From Bacillota bacterium (GTDB taxonomy: Bacteria > Bacillota > Clostridia > Christensenellales > SZUA-584), in the NCBI GenBank assembly GCA_023459495.1, contig JAEWTL010000004.1:1-64000 (forward strand): a DNA stretch of 64,000 bases. Direction: 5' to 3'. Position 1 is the first letter of the stretch. Every line of letters begins with the position of its first letter. The notes under the pieces were generated by a model that searched no databases, was not told where the DNA came from, and saw nothing but the letters and a program-made list of their open reading frames with translations. The position numbers and the translations under genes are program-made. This document shows positions 40,505 through 48,724 of this stretch, in pieces.

Positions 40505-40927
40505 ATGTCGCAGGGGTTCAGCGAGACGTTCGAAATCACCGCAGGCGACTTCGCCGCAGCCGGGGAAGCCTCGTCAAAGATTAAAGGGCTACTGAAGCGG
40601 ATTGGCATCGATCCTGCATTGGTTCGGCGCGTCACCATCGCGGCTTACGAAGCGGAGATGAACATCATCATCCACAGCCTCGGCGGAACAATAACGCTGG
40701 ACGTTACTCCTGAAGCCGTCAGCCTGAACTGCAGTGACATCGGGCCGGGCATCCCGGACATCGGGCAGGCCATGCAGGAAGGCTTCTCTACGGCCCCTTC
40801 CAGCGTCCGTATGATGGGCTTTGGCGCAGGCATGGGGCTGCCCAACATGAAACGTAACAGCGATACCTTCGACATCCGCTCCGGTTCGGGCGGAACCACT
40901 TTGATCATGTCGTTCGGTATGCGGTAG
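40505..40927 (+). CDS. RsbW-like ATP-binding serine kinase/anti-sigma factor domain protein
   Basis: This 140-aa HATPase_c protein has the N-box EAEMNIIIHS, G1 box DIGPGIPDI and G2 box GFGAGMGLPNMKR, like RsbW/SpoIIAB. It could phosphorylate a partner or bind a regulator. Such kinases lie beside sensory hydrogenases and would give a route from hydrogen sensing to gene control; this is inference. It starts four bases after the first DRTGG gene and is followed 12 bases later by the hydrogenase-like gene. Confidence 0.83.
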   Translation: MSQGFSETFEITAGDFAAAGEASSKIKGLLKRIGIDPALVRRVTIAAYEAEMNIIIHSLGGTITLDVTPEAVSLNCSDIGPGIPDIGQAMQEGFSTAPSSVRMMGFGAGMGLPNMKRNSDTFDIRSGSGGTTLIMSFGMR

Positions 40928-40939
40928 AAAGCGGGGATC

Positions 40940-42244
40940 ATGAACACTTACTTCCATTCGGTGCGGCTCGACCGTGACAAATGCCGCGGCTGCACCAACT
41001 GCATCAAGCATTGTCCGACCGAGGCCATTCGCGTGCGCGGCGGCAAAGCCCAGATCATTGCGGAGCGCTGCATCGACTGCGGCGAATGTATCCGCGTGTG
41101 CCCGTATCATGCCAAGATTGCCTATACCGACCCGTTTTCGGATATCAGCCGGTTCAAGTACAAGATCGCGCTGCCCGCGCCTTCACTGTACGGGCAGTTC
41201 AAGAACCTTTCCAGCATCGACCGTGTGATCGTGGCCTTAAAGCTTATGGGCTTTGATGATGTGTACGAGGTGGCGCGGGGCGCTGACATCGTCAGCTGTG
41301 CGCTACGGGAGCGTATCGGGCAGAAAAAGAACCTGCCAGTGATCTCGTCGGCATGCCCCGCGGTGGTGCGCCTGATTCAGGTGCGTTTCCCCAATCTAAT
41401 CGATAACATTGTGGACGTGCAGTCGCCCATGGAAGTGGCGGCGGCGGCGGCGAAGGCTGAATATGCCGAGAAATACGGCGTCAGGCAAAAGGATATCGGC
41501 GCGTTCTTTATCACGCCCTGCCCCGCCAAGATGACAGCCATCAAGAATCCTTACGGCGCGGAAAAGAGCCACGTGGATGGCGCAATCTCCGTGATCGATC
41601 TCTACGGCTTGCTCGCCGGACAGCTTAAAAAGCCGGGCGTAATCACGCTGGACGGTAACACCGCCTCCATATACGGCGTGGGCTGGGCAAACTCGGGCGG
41701 CGAGTGCAGTGCCAGCGGCAGCGGCAACTGTCTTGCGGTGGACGGCATCAGCAACGTTATCAAGGTGCTCGAAGAGATTGAAAACATGAAGCTGACCGAC
41801 CTTGAGTTTTTTGAAGGGCTCGCGTGCCCGGGCGGATGTGTGGGCGGTCCGCTCACGTTTGAAAACCCGTTTGTGGCGCGCACGCGCATCCGTAAGCTCG
41901 CCGAGGGTGTGCGCAATGCCAGCCTCGACGCACAGTATGCCGCACGTTATATCACAGACGGCACAGTGGATTTTACGCAGCCTATCGAGGCCCGCTCTGT
42001 GATGAAGATCGACGAGGACATGGGAGCGGCGATGAGAAAGCTGGAGCAGATTGAGGAAATTACAGCCCGGCTGCCGGGACTCGACTGTGGCTCGTGCGGC
42101 TCGCCCTCGTGCCACGCAATGGCTGAGGACATTGTGCGCGGAGACGCCAAGGAGATGGACTGCATATTCAAGCTGCGCGACAAGGTGACGAGCCTTGCGG
42201 AGCAGATGGTGGAGCTGACGGGAAAGGAGAAAAAGGAAAGCTGA
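40940..42244 (+). CDS. Putative sensory [FeFe]-hydrogenase-like protein
   Basis: This 434-aa protein has two N-terminal [4Fe-4S] ferredoxin motifs (C15, C18, C21, C25 and C44, C47, C50, C54) and then an [FeFe]-hydrogenase large-subunit domain. Near the end is a four-Cys cluster motif (CGSCGSPSC). The four Cys that hold the H-cluster are conserved: C139, C194, C296 and C300. The proton-transfer Cys preceding C139 is Ala138 (SSACP), and the usual GGGQP is GGPLT. Such substitutions characterise group C/D putative sensory hydrogenases of low turnover. It is embedded between a kinase-like and two DRTGG genes. H2 sensing is inferred. Confidence 0.87.
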   Translation: MNTYFHSVRLDRDKCRGCTNCIKHCPTEAIRVRGGKAQIIAERCIDCGECIRVCPYHAKIAYTDPFSDISRFKYKIALPAPSLYGQFKNLSSIDRVIVALKLMGFDDVYEVARGADIVSCALRERIGQKKNLPVISSACPAVVRLIQVRFPNLIDNIVDVQSPMEVAAAAAKAEYAEKYGVRQKDIGAFFITPCPAKMTAIKNPYGAEKSHVDGAISVIDLYGLLAGQLKKPGVITLDGNTASIYGVGWANSGGECSASGSGNCLAVDGISNVIKVLEEIENMKLTDLEFFEGLACPGGCVGGPLTFENPFVARTRIRKLAEGVRNASLDAQYAARYITDGTVDFTQPIEARSVMKIDEDMGAAMRKLEQIEEITARLPGLDCGSCGSPSCHAMAEDIVRGDAKEMDCIFKLRDKVTSLAEQMVELTGKEKKES

Positions 42245-42579
42245 TGACAGCAAAAGAACTCGCGGCACAGACCGGCTGGAAGGTGCTTTCGGGCAGCGGC
42301 AGTGCGGAGATCACCTCCGCTTATGTATGCGACCTTTTAAGCTGGGTGATGGCACACGCGCGCGAAGGCGCAGCCTGGGTCACGGTGCAGGCGCACCTTA
42401 ATGTGGTGGCGATCGCCTCACTCTTAAACCTTGCCTGTGTAATCGTGCCTGAAAATATTGAAGTACCGGAGGCCACGCTCTCCGTGGCGCAGGAGAAGGG
42501 CATCTGCATGATGAGCGCGCCCTGCACGTCCTACGGTGCGGCGATGGTGCTTTGCCGTTCGGGCGTCTGCGAAGGCTGA
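42244..42579 (+). CDS. DRTGG-domain protein, second copy
   Basis: This 111-aa protein is a diverged relative of the protein at 40151-40501, with TAKELAAQTGWKVLSG at the N-terminus and a C-terminal segment TSYGAAMVLCRSG. Its ATG overlaps the hydrogenase-like gene's TGA, so the two are translationally coupled. The last base of its stop is the first base of the PHP gene start. It probably acts with the sensory hydrogenase module. Confidence 0.78.
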   Translation: MTAKELAAQTGWKVLSGSGSAEITSAYVCDLLSWVMAHAREGAAWVTVQAHLNVVAIASLLNLACVIVPENIEVPEATLSVAQEKGICMMSAPCTSYGAAMVLCRSGVCEG

Positions 42580-43259
42580 TGTTCTACGACCTGCACATCC
42601 ATTCGTGCCTGTCTCCCTGTGCTGACGACGACATGACGCCCGCCAACATCGCGGGTATGGCACGGCTTAAAGGGCTCGGCATGATATCCCTGACCGACCA
42701 CAATACGGGCGGCAACCTTGCCGCCATGGACAAGGCCGCGCGCGAAGCCGGGCTCGAGTTCGTTCCGGGCGTGGAGGTCACCTCGCGCGAGGAAGTGCAT
42801 ATCCTCATCTATTTCGCTGCGCTTAGTGAGGCGCTGCGTTTCACAGACGACCTTTACGACAGTCTGCCAAACATCGCAAACCGGGCCGATATCTTTGGAC
42901 AGCAGCTGCTGATCGATAAAAACGATGAACCCACGGGCGAACTCCACAAGCTTCTGCTGCAGGCATCTCCCTACAGCGTAGAAGAACTATGCGCCATGGC
43001 GCATTCAGCGGGTGGCGCAGCGGTGCCCGCGCACGTCAACCGCGACTCGTTTTCCGTCATATCCAACCTTGGCTTCATTCCTCCCGGCCTGTTCAAATAC
43101 GTGGAGATCTCTCCAAATCTACCACAGCCCCGCATGGAAATCGCATACGGCGTGCTGCATTCCTCCGATGCTCATAATCTGGGCAGCATCTCTGAAGCGG
43201 AGAACATGCTTCCCGGCGTCAGAAGCGCCCGGGATCTTGTTGCGCTGTTGCGCGCTTAA
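42579..43259 (+). CDS. PHP-domain phosphoesterase
   Basis: This 226-aa metal-dependent phosphoesterase of the PHP superfamily has the HxH motif (DLHIHSCLSPCADDD) and TDHNTGG, plus the C-terminal SSDAHNLG. PHP proteins of this kind hydrolyse nucleotides such as pAp or 3',5'-bisphosphates (YciV/RNase AM-like), but the substrate is unknown. I use the ATG at 42579, overlapping the DRTGG gene's TGA. It closes the sensory-hydrogenase operon. Confidence 0.87.
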   Translation: MFYDLHIHSCLSPCADDDMTPANIAGMARLKGLGMISLTDHNTGGNLAAMDKAAREAGLEFVPGVEVTSREEVHILIYFAALSEALRFTDDLYDSLPNIANRADIFGQQLLIDKNDEPTGELHKLLLQASPYSVEELCAMAHSAGGAAVPAHVNRDSFSVISNLGFIPPGLFKYVEISPNLPQPRMEIAYGVLHSSDAHNLGSISEAENMLPGVRSARDLVALLRA

Positions 43260-43292
43260 GGCTCGTTTGATCTCCCATTGTCCCATATCATA

Positions 43293-43321
43293 TTGTAAAT
43301 TGCAGGGATTGGCAGTATACT
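43293..43321 (+). promoter_or_regulatory. Sigma-A promoter of the lipoprotein gene
   Basis: TTGTAA at 43293-43298 and TATACT at 43316-43321 are separated by 17 bases. Confidence 0.6.
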
Positions 43322-43351
43322 CTGTATAGTTTCACCAAAGGGAGCAGTAAT

Positions 43352-44155
43352 ATGAAGAAATGGGCAGCTTGTTTACTGATTGTGCTGATGCTGATTTTGT
43401 CCGCCTGCGCTGATACTTCCGTTTCGTATCGCCTGACTGAAGACAACAATGTAACGATCGATTACCATATGGAGATCATGCCCGGCACCAAGGACATTTC
43501 AACATATACCAGCGAGATCACATATTACTGGGATGTGCTGGACTTCACAACCGATACATCCGAGACGAACGGCACGACCACGCTCTCCGGCACCAAAATA
43601 GTTGCCTGCAAGGATATGAACCACGCTGTCTCCACATTGGCGTCTATATTCACGGATGAGGATTCTCTATTTTACAATGTAGAGTTCACCTATACGCCTT
43701 CGTATTTTGAGGACGATTTCAGTCTGGAGACGGACGTGTCGCTGGAAAACCTGCTGCGTCAGAACAGCTCCGGCGGGTTGCCCGCAGGAGCTGCACAGGA
43801 CCTGCTCGACCAAGCGGAAAAGGCCCAGTATACACTTTCCCTTGAGCTGCCCGGAAAGGTAACCTCCACCAACGCGGATTCGCGTGATGGGCAGGTATGC
43901 ATCTGGAATCTTAAATATGGTGAGGTTACGCATATCCAGCTCGCCACTACCAATGCTTTCAGCGAAAACGCAGAAAACTATCAGTCGCTGCAGGAGACTC
44001 GTAGCCGGGACATCCTGCTCCTTGCGATATCCGGCGGCGTTGCAGCTTTGGCTCTGGTTGCAGGCCTGCTGATATTCTTTCTCGGCGTGCGCAAAAGACA
44101 CCGCGGGCCAAAGATCTATATCCCTGAAGATCTTCTTCCGCCGCAAACCCGATAA
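43352..44155 (+). CDS. Lipoprotein with C-terminal membrane helix
   Basis: This 267-aa exported protein has a signal peptide ending in the lipobox LSAC (Cys18), then a beta-rich extracellular domain resembling LppM-type or DUF3153 proteins (SYRLTEDNNVTIDYHMEI). A C-terminal transmembrane helix (about 222-247) is followed by a short basic cytoplasmic tail. Function is unknown. It has its own promoter and converges on the peptidase-like gene. Confidence 0.78.
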   Translation: MKKWAACLLIVLMLILSACADTSVSYRLTEDNNVTIDYHMEIMPGTKDISTYTSEITYYWDVLDFTTDTSETNGTTTLSGTKIVACKDMNHAVSTLASIFTDEDSLFYNVEFTYTPSYFEDDFSLETDVSLENLLRQNSSGGLPAGAAQDLLDQAEKAQYTLSLELPGKVTSTNADSRDGQVCIWNLKYGEVTHIQLATTNAFSENAENYQSLQETRSRDILLLAISGGVAALALVAGLLIFFLGVRKRHRGPKIYIPEDLLPPQTR

Positions 44156-44243
44156 TGCTCCTCGCTGGAATCAGTGCATGATTTGACAAGAACTTTTGTC
44201 TCTATGCCAGAAGGCATAGGCGAATCGTATTAATTTCAAGGTA

Positions 44244-45557
44244 TCAGAAGTCCACATAAAATGGTTCGGATGCGATCATCCGGCCATCGGGCAACAACAG
44301 GTACAGCTTGAATATGCGGTCTCCATCGTTTATATGGTCATCCCATCCGGTGATCCAATTTCCATGGCGTGCCACAACCTCGCCAACATACGCAATGGGT
44401 TCTTCATCTCCGTAAACAGTACGCACTGCCCGGAATAAATTTCCCGAAGTATCATAGCACACCAGCGTATACAACGCGTCCGGGTAGACGCTGTCCATCG
44501 TCCACGTAATGGTGTAATACTCGTGTCCGTAGCGCGAGTGCCGCTCTATTTGCAAGTGGAAGTCAAAGCTCTCCACCGGCGTATCGTATTCGTTCTGTAC
44601 TTCGATAAATGAGCCTAAATAGTCCCCTAGGCCGTCCACTTCGTCCGCCAACGGTATAAAAATGTTGTCCTGCGGAAATACATTCCAGTACTCGGCCCTG
44701 TACTCGCTTTTCGGCGAGGAGACGCCTTGAACGATCAAGTCCATATTGTCCATATATTCTTTGGTCTGCCTTGCATTAGGGCTGCCCATCAGCTGCACAT
44801 AGTCGTTAGCCGCGATCTCGTAGATATCCCACATATAATTTTCGTAGTAGGATTGAGCGGTATTGAAAAACACCTCATGACCAAAGCTGTCAGCATCCCG
44901 CAGCGTATAGTATTCGGACTCCCTTACGGCTTCGTCGTCCTGCATGAAATAGAACATGGTATAATGATGTCCGTATTCATGCGCCAGCACCGCGGCCACC
45001 TCCGACGCATCGTCATAATTCTCCATATAATAAAGCGTGATTTCGCTGACAACAAGGTCGGTATCATACCATAGCTTCGGAGGGATCAAGGCCGGCACGT
45101 CAACATAAACATACTTATCGAAAACCTCTCCGTCTGTCCGGTCTCCCGCCGCATCCATCGTGAGGCTGTATCCTGCGTTGTCCGGGTAAAGCTCAATCTT
45201 TGTAATATAGCCCAGCTCGTTGCCGTGTTTATTCTTCAGCAGTTCATCATAGACATCGATCAGCTTATCATCCGTCCAATTCTCCGAATAGCTGATGATG
45301 GGAAAGCCAAGCGGCGTATTGTATACGGAATATTCCAGCGATTCGGTGATTTCAGCAGTCAGCGGCTCACCATTCTGTTCATGCTGGGCGCCTTTATTTT
45401 CAGCCACGATTTCGTACGCCGTCTGATCAATCACTGTGATTGCCTCGTCCGCCTGCAATGCGCCGACCAAAAAATAAACAGCAACACCCGCCGCGATTAT
45501 AAATACTCCAGCCAAAACGATAACCAGTGTCAGATTGCGTTTCTGCAGCTTTTCCAT
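44244..45557 (-). CDS. Membrane-anchored zinc metallopeptidase-like protein
   Basis: This 437-aa protein has an N-terminal membrane anchor (residues 10-34) and a large extracellular domain. The HExxH zinc motif is HEYGH at 193-197 (AHEYGHHYTMFYF). A downstream EIAAND segment near residue 258 could supply the third glutamate ligand, as in gluzincins. The C-terminal 150 residues form a beta-rich domain. Substrate is unknown; extracellular or forespore-space proteolysis is plausible. A strong promoter with a leader of about 70 bases precedes it. Confidence 0.75.
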   Translation of the reverse strand: MEKLQKRNLTLVIVLAGVFIIAAGVAVYFLVGALQADEAITVIDQTAYEIVAENKGAQHEQNGEPLTAEITESLEYSVYNTPLGFPIISYSENWTDDKLIDVYDELLKNKHGNELGYITKIELYPDNAGYSLTMDAAGDRTDGEVFDKYVYVDVPALIPPKLWYDTDLVVSEITLYYMENYDDASEVAAVLAHEYGHHYTMFYFMQDDEAVRESEYYTLRDADSFGHEVFFNTAQSYYENYMWDIYEIAANDYVQLMGSPNARQTKEYMDNMDLIVQGVSSPKSEYRAEYWNVFPQDNIFIPLADEVDGLGDYLGSFIEVQNEYDTPVESFDFHLQIERHSRYGHEYYTITWTMDSVYPDALYTLVCYDTSGNLFRAVRTVYGDEEPIAYVGEVVARHGNWITGWDDHINDGDRIFKLYLLLPDGRMIASEPFYVDF

Positions 45558-45634
45558 AGCGTTCCCTTCCCGTATGACAGGTTGTATATTTTCAGCATAA
45601 TTCGTTTAGCGTCTGGAGACTTTCCAATATTATC

Positions 45635-45663
45635 ATTATAATACCGAGACGGTCATATTACAA
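45635..45663 (-). promoter_or_regulatory. Sigma-A promoter of the metallopeptidase-like gene
   Basis: The minus strand reads TTGTAA, 17 bases, TATAAT. Confidence 0.65.
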
Positions 45664-45750
45664 CTTTTTCCCATATGACAGGGCAGCATTCGGCATTTTC
45701 ACGGCATAAATTCCTGTGCCCCGAAAATGCTTTTTCAGGTCAAAAACCAG

Positions 45751-45779
45751 TTGACATACATGTTGGGATATTGTATATT
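45751..45779 (+). promoter_or_regulatory. Sigma-A promoter of the tRNA cluster
   Basis: TTGACA at 45751-45756 and TATATT at 45774-45779 are separated by 17 bases, 20 bases before the first tRNA. Confidence 0.85.
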
Positions 45780-45799
45780 ATAGTTCGTCGCGAAACTCG

Positions 45800-45876
45800 C
45801 GGGGTGTAGCGCAGTTTGGTAGCGCACGTGCTTTGGGAGCATGGGGCCGCTGGTTCGAGTCCAGTCACCCCGACCA
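45800..45876 (+). tRNA. tRNA-Pro (TGG)
   Basis: Acceptor arms CGGGGTG/CACCCCG, a full D arm, anticodon TGG in the loop CTTTGGGAG, and the T arm GGTTCGAGTCC with encoded CCA. It is the first of seven tRNAs in the cluster. Confidence 0.96.
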
Positions 45877-45893
45877 AAATAGACGTGTTTTCC

Positions 45894-45968
45894 GGCCCCT
45901 TGGTCAAGCGGTTAAGACACCGCCCTTTCACGGCGGTAACAGGAGTTCGAGTCTCCTAGGGGTCACCA
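45894..45968 (+). tRNA. tRNA-Glu (TTC)
   Basis: Acceptor arms GGCCCCT/AGGGGTC, anticodon TTC in CCTTTCACGG and encoded CCA. Confidence 0.96.
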
Positions 45969-45989
45969 ATTTAATACCCATGTGGCTTT

Positions 45990-46066
45990 GGGGCCTTAGC
46001 TCAGTTGGTTAGAGCAGTCGGCTCATAACCGATCGGTCCGGGGTTCGAGTCCCTGAGGCCCCACCA
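45990..46066 (+). tRNA. tRNA-Met (CAT)
   Basis: Acceptor arms GGGGCCT/AGGCCCC, anticodon CAT in GGCTCATAACC and encoded CCA. A paired first acceptor base argues against initiator tRNA. Elongator tRNA-Met is most likely, though tRNA-Ile(k2C) also reads CAT. Confidence 0.93.
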
Positions 46067-46096
46067 GAAAGACGCCCCAAAGGATTTGGGAAACAT

Positions 46097-46173
46097 GGCC
46101 CGGTAGTTCAGTTGGTTAGAACGCTAGCCTGTCACGCTAGAGGTCGAGGGTTCGAGCCCCTTCCGGGTCGCCA
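46097..46173 (+). tRNA. tRNA-Asp (GTC)
   Basis: Acceptor arms GGCCCGG/CCGGGTC, anticodon GTC in GCCTGTCACGC and encoded CCA. Between it and the next tRNA are two short inverted repeats (ACCCCC/GGGGGT and TGCCCCAAAGG/CCTTTGGGGCA), possible processing or pausing hairpins. Confidence 0.96.
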
Positions 46174-46230
46174 GATTACCCCCTTTGTGGGGGTCCAGAA
46201 TTGCCCCAAAGGTTATCCTTTGGGGCATAT

Positions 46231-46306
46231 GCCTCGGTAGCTCAGTCGGTAGAGCAAGGGACTGAAAATCCCTGTGTCGACAGTTCGATTCTGTCCTGAG
46301 GCACCA
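46231..46306 (+). tRNA. tRNA-Phe (GAA)
   Basis: Acceptor arms GCCTCGG/CTGAGGC, anticodon GAA in ACTGAAAATCC and encoded CCA. Confidence 0.96.
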
Positions 46307-46319
46307 ATTTTGTCCGTAG

Positions 46320-46395
46320 GCTGATGTAGCTCAATCGGTAGAGCAGCTGATTTGTAATCAGCAGGTTGCGGGTTCGAGTCCCATCATCAGCTCCA
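46320..46395 (+). tRNA. tRNA-Thr (TGT)
   Basis: Acceptor arms GCTGATG/CATCAGC, anticodon TGT in GATTTGTAATC and encoded CCA. Confidence 0.96.
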
Positions 46396-46399
46396 ACAT

Positions 46400-46484
<85 letters not shown>

Positions 46485-46498
46485 TTTATAAAAACCTT

Positions 46499-46522
46499 GC
46501 CGCACGAGATGCGGCTTTTTTA
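46499..46522 (+). terminator. Terminator of the tRNA cluster
   Basis: A GCCGCA/TGCGGC stem is followed by seven T residues. Confidence 0.9.
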
Positions 46523-46572
46523 TTTCATAAGAGGAGCAAAATAAAAACATATGAAATTAATGAAATTGCCTG

Positions 46573-46601
46573 TTGCGCGAGCGAAGAAATTATAGTAGAA
46601 T
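46573..46601 (+). promoter_or_regulatory. Sigma-A promoter of tRNA-Leu
   Basis: TTGCGC at 46573-46578 and TAGAAT at 46596-46601 are separated by 17 bases, so this tRNA is transcribed separately from the cluster. Confidence 0.75.
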
Positions 46602-46629
46602 ACCGTTTGTATCCGATGTGATACTCCGT

Positions 46630-46716
46630 GCGAGAATGGCGGAATTGGCAGACGCGCTAGATTCAGGTTCTAGTGGGGTCACACCCGTGCAGGTTCAAGT
46701 CCTGTTTCTCGCACCA
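46630..46716 (+). tRNA. tRNA-Leu (CAG)
   Basis: An 87-base tRNA with a long variable arm, acceptor arms GCGAGAA/TTCTCGC, anticodon CAG in the loop TTCAGGT and encoded CCA. Its last 56 bases, from the anticodon loop to CCA, recur with three mismatches at 56333-56388. It is the likely integration target of the island downstream. Confidence 0.96.
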
Positions 46717-46721
46717 AGCAT

Positions 46722-46755
46722 AAGTCCCTGAAACGAAGCGCTTCAGGGACTTTTA
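46722..46755 (+). terminator. Terminator of tRNA-Leu
   Basis: An AAGTCCCTGAA/TTCAGGGACTT stem with TTTT follows the tRNA. A similar but imperfect hairpin follows the tRNA fragment at the other end of the island. From here to the VOC stop no other feature is seen. Confidence 0.8.
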
Positions 46756-46854
46756 TGTTTCGCATAATATGCAAAATTCAAAGCACAAACAATCTGGGGC
46801 CTTAGCCTATTGCTGACCGCATCCGGTTTTAGAAAATTGGTGTTCAGGAGATTG

Positions 46855-47916
46855 TCATTTTCGGTTCCATCTCAGCGTCCGCAGCATCCAGTCGGGCAGC
46901 GGCTTTTCAGGGTCACGCTTTCTGAGATCGAGGTACCACCCGATCTTTTTTGCAATGGGTAGCTTGTGCGTTTCAACGAATTCCACCAGTGTGCCGTCCG
47001 GGTCTTCGATATACGAGAAATGCCCTGCGGCCTCGCCCATGTCGAAGGAGCCCTCCTCCGGGTTGCTGTCCACGGTGAACGGATGGCCCTTTTCGCTGCA
47101 GAGCCTGCGCATGTCCGCCATGCCGCGGATATCAAAGCACATGTGGATAAAGCCGAGGTCGCCCCAAAAACGATTTTCAAATATCTTGGACGGTTTACGA
47201 TCCAGCGCCTGTAACAGCTCGATATGGGTCGTACCGAGCAGCCGGGAAAATGCGCCCCTGCGCGGCTGCTTGTGGCCCAGCCGCACCCGCCGCACCGCCG
47301 CACCGCCGCCGGGCAGGGCTTTGATATCGTCAAAATGGCCCTGCGTATCGTAAAGCACCGCGTCATAGCCTAATATCTCACGGTAAAACCGGATTGACGC
47401 GTCCATATCCGAGACACCGACCATGCCGCCGGAAATGCCTCCTGTGGACGCCGCAGTGTCCATGAAGCACCCGTTCTGCTGCTCCACGCAAAATACGTTG
47501 CCATATGAGTCGCTGATATACATTACGCGTACCCCGCCGGGCGTTTCCCCGATATCCCCGATAATGCGCACGTTCTTTTCCCCGAAGGACGCGTACGCCT
47601 TGTCGATATCCTGTGTTTTGACGAGGGCCGCATAGATACCCAGATCGCCGATCTGCACATCGAACGCAGCGGGCTGGGGCGTGCGCGAGGTGTACTGCCA
47701 AATCTCCATGCCTCCGCCGCCCTGCAGGTTGACGGCAAGTACGGCATGCCGGCTTTGCGGCTTCCCGCCGGTGTAGGGAAGCATTGCGCCGGCAACGCCC
47801 GGATCGTCGAAGATGGGTACATCAAAACCCAGTACCCGCCTGTACCACTCCCACGCTTCATATACGTTCGGGATCCCCACGCCTATCTGCTGGATGCCGC
47901 TGATGATCGGTTCCAT
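46855..47916 (-). CDS. VOC-superfamily protein with two glyoxalase-like domains
   Basis: This 353-aa protein has two tandem VOC modules (about 1-150 and 160-315). Each opens with the usual strand motif (QQIGVGIPNVYEAWEWYRRVLGF and GVSDMDASIRFYREILGY). A conserved-looking tail follows (KIGWYLDLRKRDPEKPLPDWML). Candidate metal ligands are visible in the C-terminal module (THIELLQ, FIHMCFD, LVEFVE). VOC enzymes act as dioxygenases, isomerases or lyases, so the reaction is open. It is the last gene of the island operon, 16 bases after the SDR, and may modify or hydroxylate the lipid product; this is inference. Confidence 0.82.
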   Translation of the reverse strand: MEPIISGIQQIGVGIPNVYEAWEWYRRVLGFDVPIFDDPGVAGAMLPYTGGKPQSRHAVLAVNLQGGGGMEIWQYTSRTPQPAAFDVQIGDLGIYAALVKTQDIDKAYASFGEKNVRIIGDIGETPGGVRVMYISDSYGNVFCVEQQNGCFMDTAASTGGISGGMVGVSDMDASIRFYREILGYDAVLYDTQGHFDDIKALPGGGAAVRRVRLGHKQPRRGAFSRLLGTTHIELLQALDRKPSKIFENRFWGDLGFIHMCFDIRGMADMRRLCSEKGHPFTVDSNPEEGSFDMGEAAGHFSYIEDPDGTLVEFVETHKLPIAKKIGWYLDLRKRDPEKPLPDWMLRTLRWNRK

Positions 47917-47932
47917 TGTATCGTCCTTTCTG

Positions 47933-48724
47933 TTACTGCAGCCTGAAACGCTTTCGGATTGCCCACTCCCTTAAGCGTTCGGGCAGCCATTGGTGTGCCA
48001 TGGTCAAGAGCTCCGCATTCTTCCCCGCGGGATAAAAAGCGGCGGGATTCTTCCGCCCGACGATTTTCATAATGGCTTTGGCTACTGCCTCAGGAGGGCT
48101 GCCCGAAGCAATGGACGCATCCCGGACGCTGCCCGCGTTGTGGACCATATCCGCATAGGGCGAGCCCTCATGCGCCAGTCTTTCCTGATAAATGGGCGTC
48201 CGGATAAACGAAGGGGCCACGGTTACGACATGGATGCCAAATGGCCGCAGCTCCTGCCGCAGGCCGTTCGAAAGCACATGCAGCGCTGCCTTGGCGGAGG
48301 CGTACACGGCTGAACAAGGTACCGGCGTGAGTTCCGCCAGCGAGCTGACGTTGATAATGAGCCCGCGCCCCTGCTTGCGCATCCCGGGAAGCACGCACTG
48401 GATCAGCCGGATGTTCCCGAACAGGATCATCTCGTACAGCGCGCGAATCTTCTCCAGCGGCACCTCTTCGATCGCGCCCATCTGGCTCGCGCCCACGTTG
48501 TTGACCAGCACATCGAGCGGCGGCATCATTGCGGCAAGCCGCTCGACGCTGCCCTCATCCGTCAGCTGGAGCGGCAGGAATTTGATATCCTTTGTGTCCG
48601 CCTTGCTCACGGCCCCCGGGTTGCGGGACGTGCCATAGACCGTATATCCGGCCCGAAGCAGCGCTTTTGCCGTCGCCAGCCCGATGCCGCCCGACGCGCC
48701 GGTCACCAGCGCGGTTTTATTCAT
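47933..48724 (-). CDS. SDR-family reductase, candidate 3-ketocapnine reductase
   Basis: This 263-aa classical short-chain dehydrogenase has the cofactor motif TGASGGIG (residues 8-15), NNVG (75-78) and the catalytic triad S127, Y141, K145 (YASAK). A basic residue after the first strand suggests NADPH. The ATG at 48724 overlaps the stop of the alpha-oxoamine synthase gene by eight bases (ATGAATAA), so translation is coupled. In sulfonolipid and sphingolipid pathways the synthase product is a 3-keto base that an SDR reduces. That role is inferred from position and family; other ketone substrates are possible. Confidence 0.85.
   Translation of the reverse strand: MNKTALVTGASGGIGLATAKALLRAGYTVYGTSRNPGAVSKADTKDIKFLPLQLTDEGSVERLAAMMPPLDVLVNNVGASQMGAIEEVPLEKIRALYEMILFGNIRLIQCVLPGMRKQGRGLIINVSSLAELTPVPCSAVYASAKAALHVLSNGLRQELRPFGIHVVTVAPSFIRTPIYQERLAHEGSPYADMVHNAGSVRDASIASGSPPEAVAKAIMKIVGRKNPAAFYPAGKNAELLTMAHQWLPERLREWAIRKRFRLQ

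Noticed and set aside
46790..46815. A second tRNA fragment: GGGGCCTTAGC resembling the 5' end of tRNA-Met
   Set aside because: Only 11-12 bases match and no further tRNA structure follows; chance similarity near a tRNA cluster is sufficient.
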